Source: Arthrobacter globiformis (lineage in GTDB: Bacteria; Actinomycetota; Actinomycetes; Actinomycetales; Micrococcaceae). Taken from it: a stretch of 64,000 nucleotides of DNA. Shown in pieces: positions 1-7,924 of the stretch (its first letter is position 1; each line of letters begins with the position of its first letter). The notes under the pieces are model-generated. The model was not told the origin of the DNA and did not search any database. It was given only the letters and a program-made list of their open reading frames with translations. The stretch lies in contig NZ_JAUSZX010000003.1 in NCBI RefSeq assembly GCF_030818015.1, positions 62,001 to 126,000 on the forward strand. The letters are read 5' to 3'. A program made the translations under genes and the position numbers.

Positions 1-419
1 GACCGTCCTCTGAGGGCACCCGTGATCCGGCACGCCTTGAAGGCTCCACGAAGGCGGTAGAGCTGCTGTCGGCCAGAGTAGACGCCAGGCCTCCTCCTGC
101 GTCATATCGTCTAGACGTCGTCGACGAGCACTGATGTGGCATCTGGTCCGAAGGCCGCGAGGGTTGTTCCGCATTGGGAAGTGCCCGTCCGACCTGCATG
201 TCGCCGTGTCAGTCCAAACAACGCCCCGTGAGACCGGTCCCGTGACTCGTCCGATGAAGGGACACTGTACGGCCCACTCACCGAGCTACCGGTGATGTTC
301 CATTTCCTTAGAACTGGGACGCCCTTGTCGGGAACCCCTGCCGCGTTGTCCGGATCATCCTTTTTGAGACTGCCGGATAGCGACGGAGTGGGTGGTTTCG
401 CTGTCCAGGATCTGTCGGC
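1..419. other. Left-edge region without a gene
   Basis: I see no convincing coding frame here. It contains the first copy of the 24-bp motif described at 297-320 and lies downstream of the minus-strand gene that ends at 420. It could be a decayed remnant or simply intergenic DNA. Confidence 0.4.
297..320 (+). repeat. 24-bp dispersed motif, copy 1 of 3
   Basis: The sequence is GTTCCA, three variable bases, then CCTTRGAACTGGRAC. The same motif occurs in the same orientation at 3932-3955 and 5763-5786. Its two ends are near reverse complements of each other. All three copies lie just beyond the 3' end of a gene, at distances of about 25 to 170 bp. Confidence 0.6.
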
Positions 420-1397
420 CTATTGAGGAAGGCTGATCACCTGTCGCTTGGCGAGTCTCTTGTCGATCCGATTCAGGAATTTTTGAACTAACTTCAGAAG
501 AGAGGGAAGCTCCTCTGGGGTGTATTCGGGAAGTCCGATACCGAGGCGCACAAGCTTGTCGCCGTCCAGCATGATCTCGATGATGAGGTTTGGCTGCCCG
601 GCGTTGATCAAAGCAATGTGATCCCCTACCTCCAGCGAGAAGTCTTCAGGAACAATAAGGGAGCAGCCTGACACGTCTTTAAGATTGATGAGCAGCGGCT
701 TGCCGTCATCGGTGTCTTCTAGAAGACACTCGTCGTATTCGAAGAATCCAAAGTTCTTCTTCGTGAGAATCGCAAGACCTGCCCATGACTTCTCCCCTCG
801 TACTAATACACATTCGAGTGTGCGGAGTTCACGGAAATTCGTCACGGTGTCCGGAAAGTACCTCAAAGCGCCTGCGACCATCGCCCCGAAGTCCGGTTCC
901 TCGATGTCGTACTCATCGACATCCGCTTCTTCTTCAACGAGGTCCGCTCGTGACGCCAGCAGAGAGACCAAGTGATTGACCAGTCCCCAATAGCCGTCAT
1001 CAAACAAAGCTGGCTTGAACACTGCGGAGCGCCCGGAAGAGTTCGCGACTTGAATAGTCGCTGGGCCGTCACTCCATGCCAAGCCCTGAATCACAGGCAA
1101 CTTACCCAACGCATCCGCCCGCAAGCCTCCAACCGTGACCTGACGAACGTCGCTCAAGGGCACAATAAGGTCCCCTGCCTGCGGACTCATCTTCAACCCC
1201 GTTACGGGGTTGACGCCTCGCAGGACCGCCACGAAGCTCCTACCAACTGCCAGCGCTGCACTGACTGGCAGTAACGAACCCACCTCGACCCGTCCCTCGA
1301 CGAACTGGATGCCCCCGTTCTCGTAATCAGCGGCGGTGAGCGATCCGTTCGGCATGCGAGACAGGACGCCAAGGATTGAAGAACCTATGTAGGACAT
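420..1397 (-). CDS. Hypothetical protein, 325 aa
   Basis: I do not recognise this protein. It has no signal peptide and no clear membrane segment. The first ~130 residues look beta-rich; an acidic linker (around residues 150-170, EEEADVDEYDIEEPDF) separates them from a second half that ends in a basic helix (RIDKRLAKR). The two halves could be two related small beta domains joined by the linker, but I cannot prove this. It faces away from the Mrr gene at 1989 and belongs to the lower-GC island at the left of the window, so it may be an accessory or defence-associated gene. The frame is long and has balanced composition, so I believe it is real; the ATG at 1397 is the only start considered. 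Confidence 0.6.
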   Translation of the reverse strand: MSYIGSSILGVLSRMPNGSLTAADYENGGIQFVEGRVEVGSLLPVSAALAVGRSFVAVLRGVNPVTGLKMSPQAGDLIVPLSDVRQVTVGGLRADALGKLPVIQGLAWSDGPATIQVANSSGRSAVFKPALFDDGYWGLVNHLVSLLASRADLVEEEADVDEYDIEEPDFGAMVAGALRYFPDTVTNFRELRTLECVLVRGEKSWAGLAILTKKNFGFFEYDECLLEDTDDGKPLLINLKDVSGCSLIVPEDFSLEVGDHIALINAGQPNLIIEIMLDGDKLVRLGIGLPEYTPEELPSLLKLVQKFLNRIDKRLAKRQVISLPQ

Positions 1398-1988
1398 CCG
1401 TTCAGAATAGCTTCCATGTGAAGGCTCGACGACTGTGAAGGGTGGAAGCGCCCTTCTGAGACAAAGAACCAGGCCATCACCGTCCGCCCCTGCGCGGGGC
1501 CAGCCTTGAGATTTTCTCGATCAGCGTGAGTGGCCGCTGATCGAGGGATGACAGGTCTCGACGAGCTGCTGCCCCAGGCTGAGATATGCCGCAGGGATCC
1601 AGATCCACTGCCACGGAGAAAACATCCCGTTTCCTTGGATGTGGGATAGTCCCGATGGACGCTTCTCTACCGCCGGCATGGATATCCCTTTTTGAAGTCG
1701 TCTGCACGCCTGGAACCTAGCGAGCTCAGAGCTTATTTAGTGCGAAGATGCCTCTCATTTGCCTCCTAACCCGCTCTTCAATACCTAATGATCCTAAGAA
1801 CAGGAACGAGCGCGACTCGCAGCTGGCCGGGTGCGGGGAATGGTGTGATCACGACGAGGAGTTTGATTCTTTGGCGCACCTGACGGTGCTACCGAACTGG
1901 ATCGGCAAAGGCTTTACTTGAACGCTACGAGGTATCTCCGCAGCGGTGGTACAAAATCAGGTACAAAATCAAGAACGAACGGCAGAGT
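1398..1988. other. Intergenic region, no supported gene
   Basis: About 590 bp between divergent genes. A 76-residue minus-strand frame (1477-1707) has no recognisable features and I reject it. Near 1950 there is a short tandem repeat (GGTACAAAATCA, partly repeated) just before the Mrr gene, which may be part of its promoter region. Confidence 0.4.
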
Positions 1989-2855
1989 ATGAACATGGCA
2001 GACGACGCTGAGATTCCCCCCTACCAAGACTTCCTCTGGCCAGCCGTCATGGCGCTGCGTGTGCTAGGGGGATCCGCTTCGATTGACGAGCTCGTGGAGC
2101 AGGTGATCCTGCAGGAAGGCTACTCGGAGGAGCAACAGGCAGTGCTGCACGGGGGCGGGCCCCGAACCGAGATCGAATACCGGCTGGCATGGGCCCGGAC
2201 CTACCTGAAGGGCATGGGTCTGGCAGACAACTCGCAGCGCGGCGTCTGGAGCTTGACTGAGGCGGGACTAAATGTGGAACCGGAACAGATTCAGCCCATG
2301 AGGCAGAAGTATATTGCTGCCATCCGTTCGAAGAATGGCGGTCGGCCCAGGCGAAAGGACACGACCCCGGACAGCGAAGGGTTCGAGGAAAGCTGGGAGG
2401 ACCAGCTCCTCGCACGCATCATGCGCCTCTCCCCCGCCTCGTTCGAACGTCTCGCCCAACGCTTGCTTCGCGAGGCCGGATTTATCAACACTCAGGTCAC
2501 GGGGCGGTCCGGGGACGGGGGCATCGATGGGCTTGGGGTCTACCGGCTCTCCCTCGTCTCCTTCCCCGTCTTCTTCCAGTGCAAACGGTACGTTGGGAGC
2601 GTGGGTTCCGGCGACGTCCGGGACTTTCGCGGGGCTATGGCAGGCAGAGGCGATAAGGGACTCCTCATCACCACAGGGACCTTCACAGCAGAAGCCAAGA
2701 ACGAAGCGACCCGTGATGGCGCCCCGCCAGTCGACCTCATCGACGGGAGCAGACTTTGCGGCCTCCTGAAGGAGTATGAACTCGGGGTGAAGGTCACCAC
2801 CCACATCGTAGAGGACATCCGCGTTGACGAGGAGTTCTTCGACACCGCTTTCTGA
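1989..2855 (+). CDS. mrr: Mrr-type restriction endonuclease
   Basis: A 288-aa protein with the two-domain layout of Mrr, the modification-dependent (type IV) restriction enzyme that cuts methylated foreign DNA. Residues ~10-95 form the Mrr N-terminal winged-helix region (PPYQDFLWPAV... ending WSLTEAG). Residues ~148-275 are the PD-(D/E)xK nuclease core: SFERLAQRLLREAGF, then GDGGIDG at 175-181 carrying the catalytic Asp, then QCKRY at 197-201 carrying the Q-x-K motif. Both motifs are intact, so an active nuclease is expected. The length is close to the usual ~300 aa. Start: ATG at 1989, with a second in-frame ATG two codons later. It stands alone without a methyltransferase, as expected for this class, and is part of the accessory island at 0-6.6 kb. 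Confidence 0.9.
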   Translation: MNMADDAEIPPYQDFLWPAVMALRVLGGSASIDELVEQVILQEGYSEEQQAVLHGGGPRTEIEYRLAWARTYLKGMGLADNSQRGVWSLTEAGLNVEPEQIQPMRQKYIAAIRSKNGGRPRRKDTTPDSEGFEESWEDQLLARIMRLSPASFERLAQRLLREAGFINTQVTGRSGDGGIDGLGVYRLSLVSFPVFFQCKRYVGSVGSGDVRDFRGAMAGRGDKGLLITTGTFTAEAKNEATRDGAPPVDLIDGSRLCGLLKEYELGVKVTTHIVEDIRVDEEFFDTAF

Positions 2856-3110
2856 CGGTCGTGCATCAGCCCATCTCGGTATCGAATGAGGTCTAATCTG
2901 CCTTCCAGAAACCTAGCACTATGATCCGAAACCATGGAGGCAAGTGAGAGAGGGAGTGAGCGCCGGGCCACGGCCTGGGTCGCTGCGGAAGACGTGCTGA
3001 GGCCAATAGCGGCGATGCGCAACTGCTCGAGATCGCGGCGAACCGCATCCCCCTTGAAAGCTCTTTCGCAAATGAGGGTGTAGGTCAGAGCGCACCGATA
3101 CGATCTACCA

Positions 3111-3905
3111 ATGACCGAAACCCAAGAGATTGATAACCCTGGATCGAATTTCACCCAAGTGCTGGACGCTGCTGCGAAGCTGCCGGGCGTCAGGATCAAT
3201 AGGGCCGCCTACCTGCGAACAGCACTCAAGCGGCACTGCACTGAGGAACAGATCAAAAGGGCAATCGCCGACAGTCCAGCGGCAGCGGGTATCCCATTCA
3301 AGGTCATCACTGAGATCGCCAATACCTCTATCGCTTATGAGACGAGCAAGGTCACCGGCCTCTCAACCCTCGCAGGTATCCCCGGGGGTCTGGCGATGAT
3401 CGGCACTGTCCCAGCCGATCTCGCGCAGTACATGGGCCACTTGCTTCGGATTGCCCAGAAGCTTGCCTACATCTACAGTTGGCCTGATCTGTTCGCCGAT
3501 GATGGCGAAGAAGTGGATGAGGCAACCGAGAGCATGCTGATCCTGTTCGTGGGTGTGATGTTTGGCGTGCAGATCGCCCAGGGTGGAGTGGCAAGGGTCG
3601 CGGGCATGATCGCTGGCAATGTGGCTAAGAAGCTACCACAGAAGGCGCTCACCCAAGGGGTCATCTACCCGATCGTGAAAAAGGTAGCCAGCTATCTGGG
3701 TGTCAGTATGACCAAGAGGCTTTTCGCCAGCGGAATCGCGAAGGTCATCCCCGTCGTCGGTGCAGTCCTCTCCGGAGGCCTTACCCTAGGCACATTCCTC
3801 CCAATGTCCAAGCGGCTGCAAAAACACCTCGCCAGCCTGGAGTTGACCAAGCCAGGACACCGTACCGAAGAGGCCGAGATCATCGACGCCGAAATCATCA
3901 ATTGA
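3111..3905 (+). CDS. EcsC-like hydrophobic protein
   Basis: A 264-aa protein with a long Gly/Ala-rich hydrophobic middle. Residues ~80-115 (TGLSTLAGIPGGLAMIGTVPADLAQYMGHLLRIAQKLAYIYSW, read as short pieces) show the 'G-x-x-x-G ... P-x-D-L-x-x' pattern of EcsC-family proteins, followed by further amphipathic helices (VGVMFGVQIAQGG; GIAKVIPVVGAVLSGG). The tail EAEIIDAEIIN is acidic. EcsC relatives are membrane-associated; their biochemical role is poorly known, and I do not assign one. It lies between the Mrr gene and the EACC1-like/protease pair. A perfect 9-bp hairpin (3929-3958) follows its stop codon. The EcsC assignment is by pattern only. Confidence 0.65.
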   Translation: MTETQEIDNPGSNFTQVLDAAAKLPGVRINRAAYLRTALKRHCTEEQIKRAIADSPAAAGIPFKVITEIANTSIAYETSKVTGLSTLAGIPGGLAMIGTVPADLAQYMGHLLRIAQKLAYIYSWPDLFADDGEEVDEATESMLILFVGVMFGVQIAQGGVARVAGMIAGNVAKKLPQKALTQGVIYPIVKKVASYLGVSMTKRLFASGIAKVIPVVGAVLSGGLTLGTFLPMSKRLQKHLASLELTKPGHRTEEAEIIDAEIIN

Positions 3906-3928
3906 GCCGAAGTCATCTCCTTCCAGAT

Positions 3929-3958
3929 CGTGTTCCACATCCTTGGAACTGGAACACG
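3929..3958. repeat. 9-bp inverted repeat, motif copy 2 of 3
   Basis: CGTGTTCCA (3929-3937) and TGGAACACG (3950-3958) are perfect reverse complements around a 12-bp loop; the 24-bp dispersed motif occupies 3932-3955. It lies 25 bp after the stop of the EcsC-like gene and ~80 bp before the EACC1-like gene, so it could be a terminator-like hairpin, an operator, or a recombination site. There is no T-run. Confidence 0.55.
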
Positions 3959-4035
3959 TGCGGCAGACTCAGGCCAAACCGCTACTGCCCGAAACATGAC
4001 TAAAAGCGCCGGATAGACGCACCAACTCATGTACC

Positions 4036-4371
4036 TTGAGCACCATGAGTGAATTTTGCATCATAAGTGTTCCTGAGTCTGACCGCGACGATCTAGTGGA
4101 ACTAGCCGACCATCTTCGATTGGACAATAACTTTGGCCAGCACAGGTACTTCGACGGGTCGACTTTCGTCGAGATGCTGTTGCCGATGCTCCTCTCGACT
4201 GGCTCTTGGCTCACTTTGCGGACATGGATAAAGGCTAGGGCGGAGACGCAGAAGCAGATGAGAGTTACATGCGGCGGCATTGAGATTACGGGGATGGCGG
4301 CAAGGGACGCAGAACGAGTAATCAAGACGCTTGCCGAAGCCGTCGAACTAAAAGACGATGCAGATATTTGA
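4036..4371 (+). CDS. EACC1-like effector-associated small protein
   Basis: A 111-aa protein. Residues ~1-45 are a charged N-terminal part (SVPESDRDDLVELADHLRL); residues ~48-68 are a hydrophobic stretch ending in aromatic and basic residues (EMLLPMLLSTGSWLTLRTWIKAR); residues ~75-105 are a short beta-alpha unit (MRVTCGGIEITG, then a helix ERVIKTLAEA). This order and length resemble 'effector-associated constant component 1' (EACC1), a small protein that precedes variable effectors in bacterial conflict systems described by Aravind and colleagues. Its last 14 bases overlap the next gene, a putative HExxH peptidase, which is the expected constant-component/effector pairing with translational coupling. 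The start could be at ATG 4036 or at the fourth codon's ATG (4045). The family call is inference from pattern and context. Confidence 0.6.
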   Translation: MSTMSEFCIISVPESDRDDLVELADHLRLDNNFGQHRYFDGSTFVEMLLPMLLSTGSWLTLRTWIKARAETQKQMRVTCGGIEITGMAARDAERVIKTLAEAVELKDDADI

Positions 4372-5596
4372 CTACATCAAAGCCCGTTGGGGAGACGTAG
4401 ATGCCTGGCTTCCCGGCGATGAATCGGAAATCTGTGATATCCGATTGGCCTCTATGTGGACAGCAATTGCAAAAATCACCGGGGCCAATGCCGAACCGCC
4501 TTGGACACTGGAGGTTCATAGTCCCCGAGCCCTGCCTGCAGTCCTACACCTAGATGGGAGGCGGCATCTGATCTGGGACGCAGGACTAAGCACATTCCTA
4601 ACCAACCTTGCGTTTCCACTGCGTTATCCCGACCCTCAGCCCGGTCCGGTGGTCGAAGCAATTTTGAGACGAACCATCGCTGTACGTTTTCTCCTTGCCG
4701 GTCAGGTTACAGAGGCAGCTAGCCATGTTCACTATGCGGACCGCTTGTTGAAGGAAACACCGATCGATAGGTTCCATCAAGACAACGCTGATATAGAAAG
4801 CAGGTTTGAAGTATGGCTCATGACAGAAATGCAGGAACGATTCGTGCTGGCTCACGAGTTGGTGCACTACCTCCGGTCCGTGGATCCAGAAGCATTTGAA
4901 CGATGTTCTTCAGAGATTACAAAGACCGCTAAAGACCTCTTTCGCTGCACTGAGCCTACGGGGTCAGTGCTCTCGCGACGGCTTTACCACAGCGACCACA
5001 ACAGCTTGTCGGCCCGTGATTTAGACCCGTATGCCTGGTATCTCAGAATCCGTCAGAAGACATCGAAACGTCCCACGAGGAAAAGTTGGGTCTCGCGGGT
5101 TCGCGAAACAACAACAGCTTTGAGTTCCTCATCCTCCCTGAACGAGGAGATCATCTGTGACCTGATCGCTAGCTTGGCTGTCGGTCTGGACGCGCATCAC
5201 CGGCAGAACGGATGGTCAGCGATGATGGGAGTTTCGTGCTGCAGGCTGGCCCTGACAAACTTGGCGACCCTTACGGGGATCGACTCATGGGTTTCGGGAA
5301 ATCAGAAGTCCGTATCCGTGGTTCAGCCAGAAATCCTCGTTCGCGGACGATGCCTCGACGTACTCCTACCATTCATGCTCCCAAAGATTCTCAAGGAGCA
5401 TGGCGGAAATTGCTCACTACGGAGCGAGGACATCCAAGAAGTCATGCTTCTTGTTGAGATGATGAACGAAGAGGTACTGACTCCAGCGTTCGCTGCAATT
5501 GATCACCTGCCCAAACCACCTGAGGGTCCCGTTCTCACCTACGAAGAAACTCTGCTCCTTGCTGGCTTCATATACTTCCCGCCCAGAGCAAGCTAG
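4358..5596 (+). CDS. HExxH zinc metallopeptidase, putative effector
   Basis: A 412-aa protein with a zincin motif, HELVH, at residues 166-170 inside RFVLAHELVHYLRS. A conserved-looking acidic stretch NEEIICD at 262-268, in a helix that continues DLIASLAVGLDAHH, could supply the third zinc ligand, as E/D residues do in gluzincins. There is no signal peptide and no membrane segment, so it probably acts in the cytosol. It starts inside the preceding EACC1-like gene (14-bp overlap) and has the same lower GC, so the two are almost certainly co-translated. I infer that it is the enzymatic effector of a two-gene conflict or defence system; the substrate is unknown. Alternative: a stand-alone M48/M78-like peptidase with housekeeping function, which I think less likely given the context. 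Confidence 0.65.
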   Translation: MQIFDYIKARWGDVDAWLPGDESEICDIRLASMWTAIAKITGANAEPPWTLEVHSPRALPAVLHLDGRRHLIWDAGLSTFLTNLAFPLRYPDPQPGPVVEAILRRTIAVRFLLAGQVTEAASHVHYADRLLKETPIDRFHQDNADIESRFEVWLMTEMQERFVLAHELVHYLRSVDPEAFERCSSEITKTAKDLFRCTEPTGSVLSRRLYHSDHNSLSARDLDPYAWYLRIRQKTSKRPTRKSWVSRVRETTTALSSSSSLNEEIICDLIASLAVGLDAHHRQNGWSAMMGVSCCRLALTNLATLTGIDSWVSGNQKSVSVVQPEILVRGRCLDVLLPFMLPKILKEHGGNCSLRSEDIQEVMLLVEMMNEEVLTPAFAAIDHLPKPPEGPVLTYEETLLLAGFIYFPPRAS

Positions 5597-5762
5597 CTGG
5601 CAAGCGGCAGCAATCGACCGCCTAAGTCGACCAGATCGAAGTGCCGGCACTTCGATTTCTAGGGGATGTACGGCTGGGGATACTGAATAGCCCCCGATCC
5701 GCTAACTTCTTGTGAACCCCAGGGTCTCGAGCCAGAACCGTTTCAAGGACTGTCAGAAGAGC

Positions 5763-5786
5763 GTTCCATAACCTTAGAACTGGGAC
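5763..5786 (+). repeat. 24-bp dispersed motif, copy 3 of 3
   Basis: It matches the copy at 297-320 at 21 of 24 positions (the differences are the three spacer bases) and lies ~165 bp after the metallopeptidase stop and ~60 bp before the recombinase direct repeat. Together copies 1 and 3 bracket the whole restriction/conflict-gene island. Confidence 0.6.
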
Positions 5787-5843
5787 AGGCACCGCTAAGT
5801 GCCACGGATGCCGGATTCCGTAATCTTGGTATCCCAGAAGTTA

Positions 5844-5896
5844 TTCCAAAACTAGCGGCTCGCTAGGCAGGTGCGGTTGCGAGTTCTGGGACGTCA
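5844..5896. repeat. 53-bp direct repeat, left copy
   Basis: It matches 6418-6470 at 52 of 53 positions (one G/C change). It covers the last ~11 codons of the recombinase frame, its stop, and 19 bp beyond. It contains the palindrome CTAGCG-GCT-CGCTAG. Confidence 0.85.
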
Positions 5897-6425
5897 TTCC
5901 GGCTAAGGGCCCGAGTCAGTGATGAGATGCTGACGCTGAGTATCTGGGCTGTCTCCTTCAAAGTTTTTCCCTGGCTGCGCAGCTGCCGGGCGGCCTCGGT
6001 CTTAGACGGAGTCATCGTTCGAGGACGGCCGCCGAGTCGGCCGCGTGCTTTCGCCGCCGCCAGGCCGGCCTTTGTCCGTTCGGACAGCCGGGACCGTTCG
6101 TACTCTGCAAGGGATGCGAACATGTCGAAGATCAACTTGCCGTGTGCGCTGGTGGTATCCAGCCACGGTTCAGCGAGGGAACGGAACCCTATCCCCCGCT
6201 GGCCCAGCACGGTCAAGATGTCAGCCAGGTCCGCGGTGCTGCGGCCGAGCCGGGTTAGATCGGCAACAGTCAGCACATTGCCGGGCTGCAGGTAATCCAG
6301 GCATTCCTTCCATCGCTTCCTCGCCTGGGTGGCGCCGGAAGCGTACTCCTGAAACACGCGCACGGCCCCTATAGCGACCGAGTGCGTCCACCTGAGAATC
6401 CAACGACTGCACCCGGGTTCCAAAA
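5863..6425 (-). pseudogene. Serine recombinase/resolvase, truncated and frameshifted
   Basis: The readable frame encodes most of a Tn3-type resolvase: VRVFQEYASGA, LTRLGRSTADLADILTVL, LIFDMFASLAEYERSRLSERT, GRLGGRPRTM and a C-terminal helix-turn-helix (ETAQILSVSISSLTRAL). The first part is damaged. SLDSQVDALGRY, which normally precedes VRVF in these proteins, is present but in another frame (about 6375-6412), so there is a frameshift near 6370. The residues carrying the catalytic Ser (usually Y-x-R-x-S) are missing, because at 6418 the sequence jumps into a second copy of the gene's own 3' end. The open frame therefore continues to 6567 with a meaningless N-terminus. I expect no recombinase activity. 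Confidence 0.8.
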
Positions 6426-6470
6426 CTAGCGGCTCGCTAGGCAGGTGCGGTTGCGACTTCTGGGACGTCA
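6418..6470. repeat. 53-bp direct repeat, right copy
   Basis: Second copy of the repeat at 5844-5896, fused to the truncated 5' side of the recombinase gene. It marks the exact break of the gene and probably the junction of a deletion, duplication or insertion. Confidence 0.85.
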
Positions 6471-6501
6471 GGTCATATAGTCCATTTTCCGGACAACCAT
6501 T

Positions 6502-6525
6502 ACTCATGCCATAACTCATGCCATA
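6502..6525 (+). repeat. Tandem 12-bp repeat upstream of parA
   Basis: ACTCATGCCATA occurs twice back to back. The core GCCATA(A) is repeated with a 12-bp period here, at 6709-6727 and, in the opposite orientation, at 8692-8734. I infer a partition (centromere-like) or operator array for the RHH-type partner of ParA. Confidence 0.65.
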
Positions 6526-6567
6526 TCTCCCGTTGGACGACTCACTATGAGACTCGCCAGAAGACAA

Positions 6568-6982
6568 ACTGGAAGTCCGGCCATTGAACCCGTGTCATGC
6601 AATGCCTAACGATCTCCGATAACTGCCATAGGTTTCTCAATAGGCGAACAAGTTGAGTTTCCTATAAGACGCCAAGCAAGTGGAAACACAGGAAGGGCCA
6701 CTGCTCTAGCCATAAGACACGCCATGAGAACTCATGCCGAAAGGACACCAGTAGTTCCAGCGTGCAATGACATTGACACCTCTATGGAGCTTCAGACTTG
6801 GAGCCACGTGGGGGAATAGACCTGACACCCAACGGCATATACAATGTGGCGCGCCGTGAATACACCTGCACTACACACTGTTATCCCTCTTATGCGTGTC
6901 ACTGCCAGCGTTGCCGGAGGAGTACACATAGCGTTGAGAGCAGGACAAGATGCAACCCACCAAGTAGGAGAGCCGCTCGCCG
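6568..6982. other. parA upstream region with GCCATAA repeats
   Basis: No gene is supported in this 415-bp stretch. It holds the repeat pair at 6709-6738 and isolated TGCCATA at 6624-6630. It is the likely promoter and centromere region of parAB. Confidence 0.5.
6709..6738 (+). repeat. GCCATAA/GCCATGA/ATGCC repeat cluster
   Basis: GCCATAA (6709-6715) and GCCATGA (6721-6727) are spaced by 12 bp, followed by ACTCATGCC (6730-6738). These are the same core and period as at 6502-6525. Confidence 0.6.
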
Positions 6983-7924
6983 ATGGCACGATCACTGCAA
7001 ACCCCCGTACCCCCGCAACGCCAAGCGACACGGTCCATTGACCGCGTCGTTTCTTTGGCGAACGGCAAAGGCGGAGTCGGCAAGACGACCACCGCAGCCA
7101 ACGTTGCAGGGTACGTAGCGCTGGCCGGTTCGCGCGTGCTGCTGATGGACCTTGACCCACAGGGCGATCTGGCCCGTGACCTCGGGTACGAGCGGCAGAC
7201 GGGCAGGGAATTCTTTCAGGCCCTTATCGCCGGCACGCCGCCGATGATCCTGCGCGACGTACGGGAAAACCTTGATGTCATTCCCGGCGGCCAGGACCTC
7301 GAAGACATCCAAGGCCTCATGGTGTCCCGCTCCAGCCGCTCCGACGCCGGTGACTTCGGCGACATGCTCTACGCCGTCCTGGCCCCGCTGGCAGACGAAT
7401 ACGACTTGATCCTGATCGACACCCCGCCAGGGGAGCGGATCCTGGTTGAAGGCGCTTTCGCAATCTCCAGCGCAGTCGTCATTCCTACCCGCTCAGATGA
7501 TGCGAGCATCGACGGTGTCGAGCGCATCGCACGCCGCTTTATGGCCGTACGAGACCGGAACCCTTCCCTGCAGTTGGCGGGCGTCGTCCTGTTCGGCGTC
7601 GGGCCGCGCTCCCTGCGCTTGGAACGCAGCGTCCGGGACACCTTGGAAGAGATGCTCGGCACCGTCGCCCCGGTCTTCGAAACTCGCATCAGGAACCTGG
7701 AGAGCGCAAGCGCCGATGCCCGCCGCAAAGGCCTCCTCTTCCACGAACTTGAAGGCGCCGTTACCGACGCCCAGAAGAACCGCCTGAAGGCGCTTCGGGC
7801 AGGGGAGAAGCCGGCGGACGGATTCTTCTCGCGCAATGCTGGGGGACTGGCTGAAGAGTACGAGCAGCTGACTGGCGAGATCCTCGCCCGACTGAACGAG
7901 ATCGAAAGCGGGAACCAAGCATGA
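6983..7924 (+). CDS. parA: ParA-family partition ATPase
   Basis: A 313-aa Walker-type ATPase for active plasmid partitioning; ParA binds nucleoid DNA with ATP and moves partner-bound plasmid copies. The deviant Walker A motif KGGVGKTT is at residues 29-36. It is followed by VLLMDLDPQGDLARDLG (switch I-like region) and LILIDTPPGE (Walker B). There is no N-terminal DNA-binding domain, so it is of the short type Ib-like class. The C-terminus ends in a charged helix. An AGGAG precedes the ATG. The stop overlaps the start of the next gene (ATGA), so the pair is translationally coupled. The phased 12-bp repeats at 6502-6738 and 8692-8734 flank the operon and are likely the DNA site of the partition complex. 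Confidence 0.92.
   Translation: MARSLQTPVPPQRQATRSIDRVVSLANGKGGVGKTTTAANVAGYVALAGSRVLLMDLDPQGDLARDLGYERQTGREFFQALIAGTPPMILRDVRENLDVIPGGQDLEDIQGLMVSRSSRSDAGDFGDMLYAVLAPLADEYDLILIDTPPGERILVEGAFAISSAVVIPTRSDDASIDGVERIARRFMAVRDRNPSLQLAGVVLFGVGPRSLRLERSVRDTLEEMLGTVAPVFETRIRNLESASADARRKGLLFHELEGAVTDAQKNRLKALRAGEKPADGFFSRNAGGLAEEYEQLTGEILARLNEIESGNQA

Noticed and set aside
1477..1707. 76-aa minus-strand frame in an intergenic region
   Set aside because: No domain pattern and no ribosome site; composition is not protein-like.
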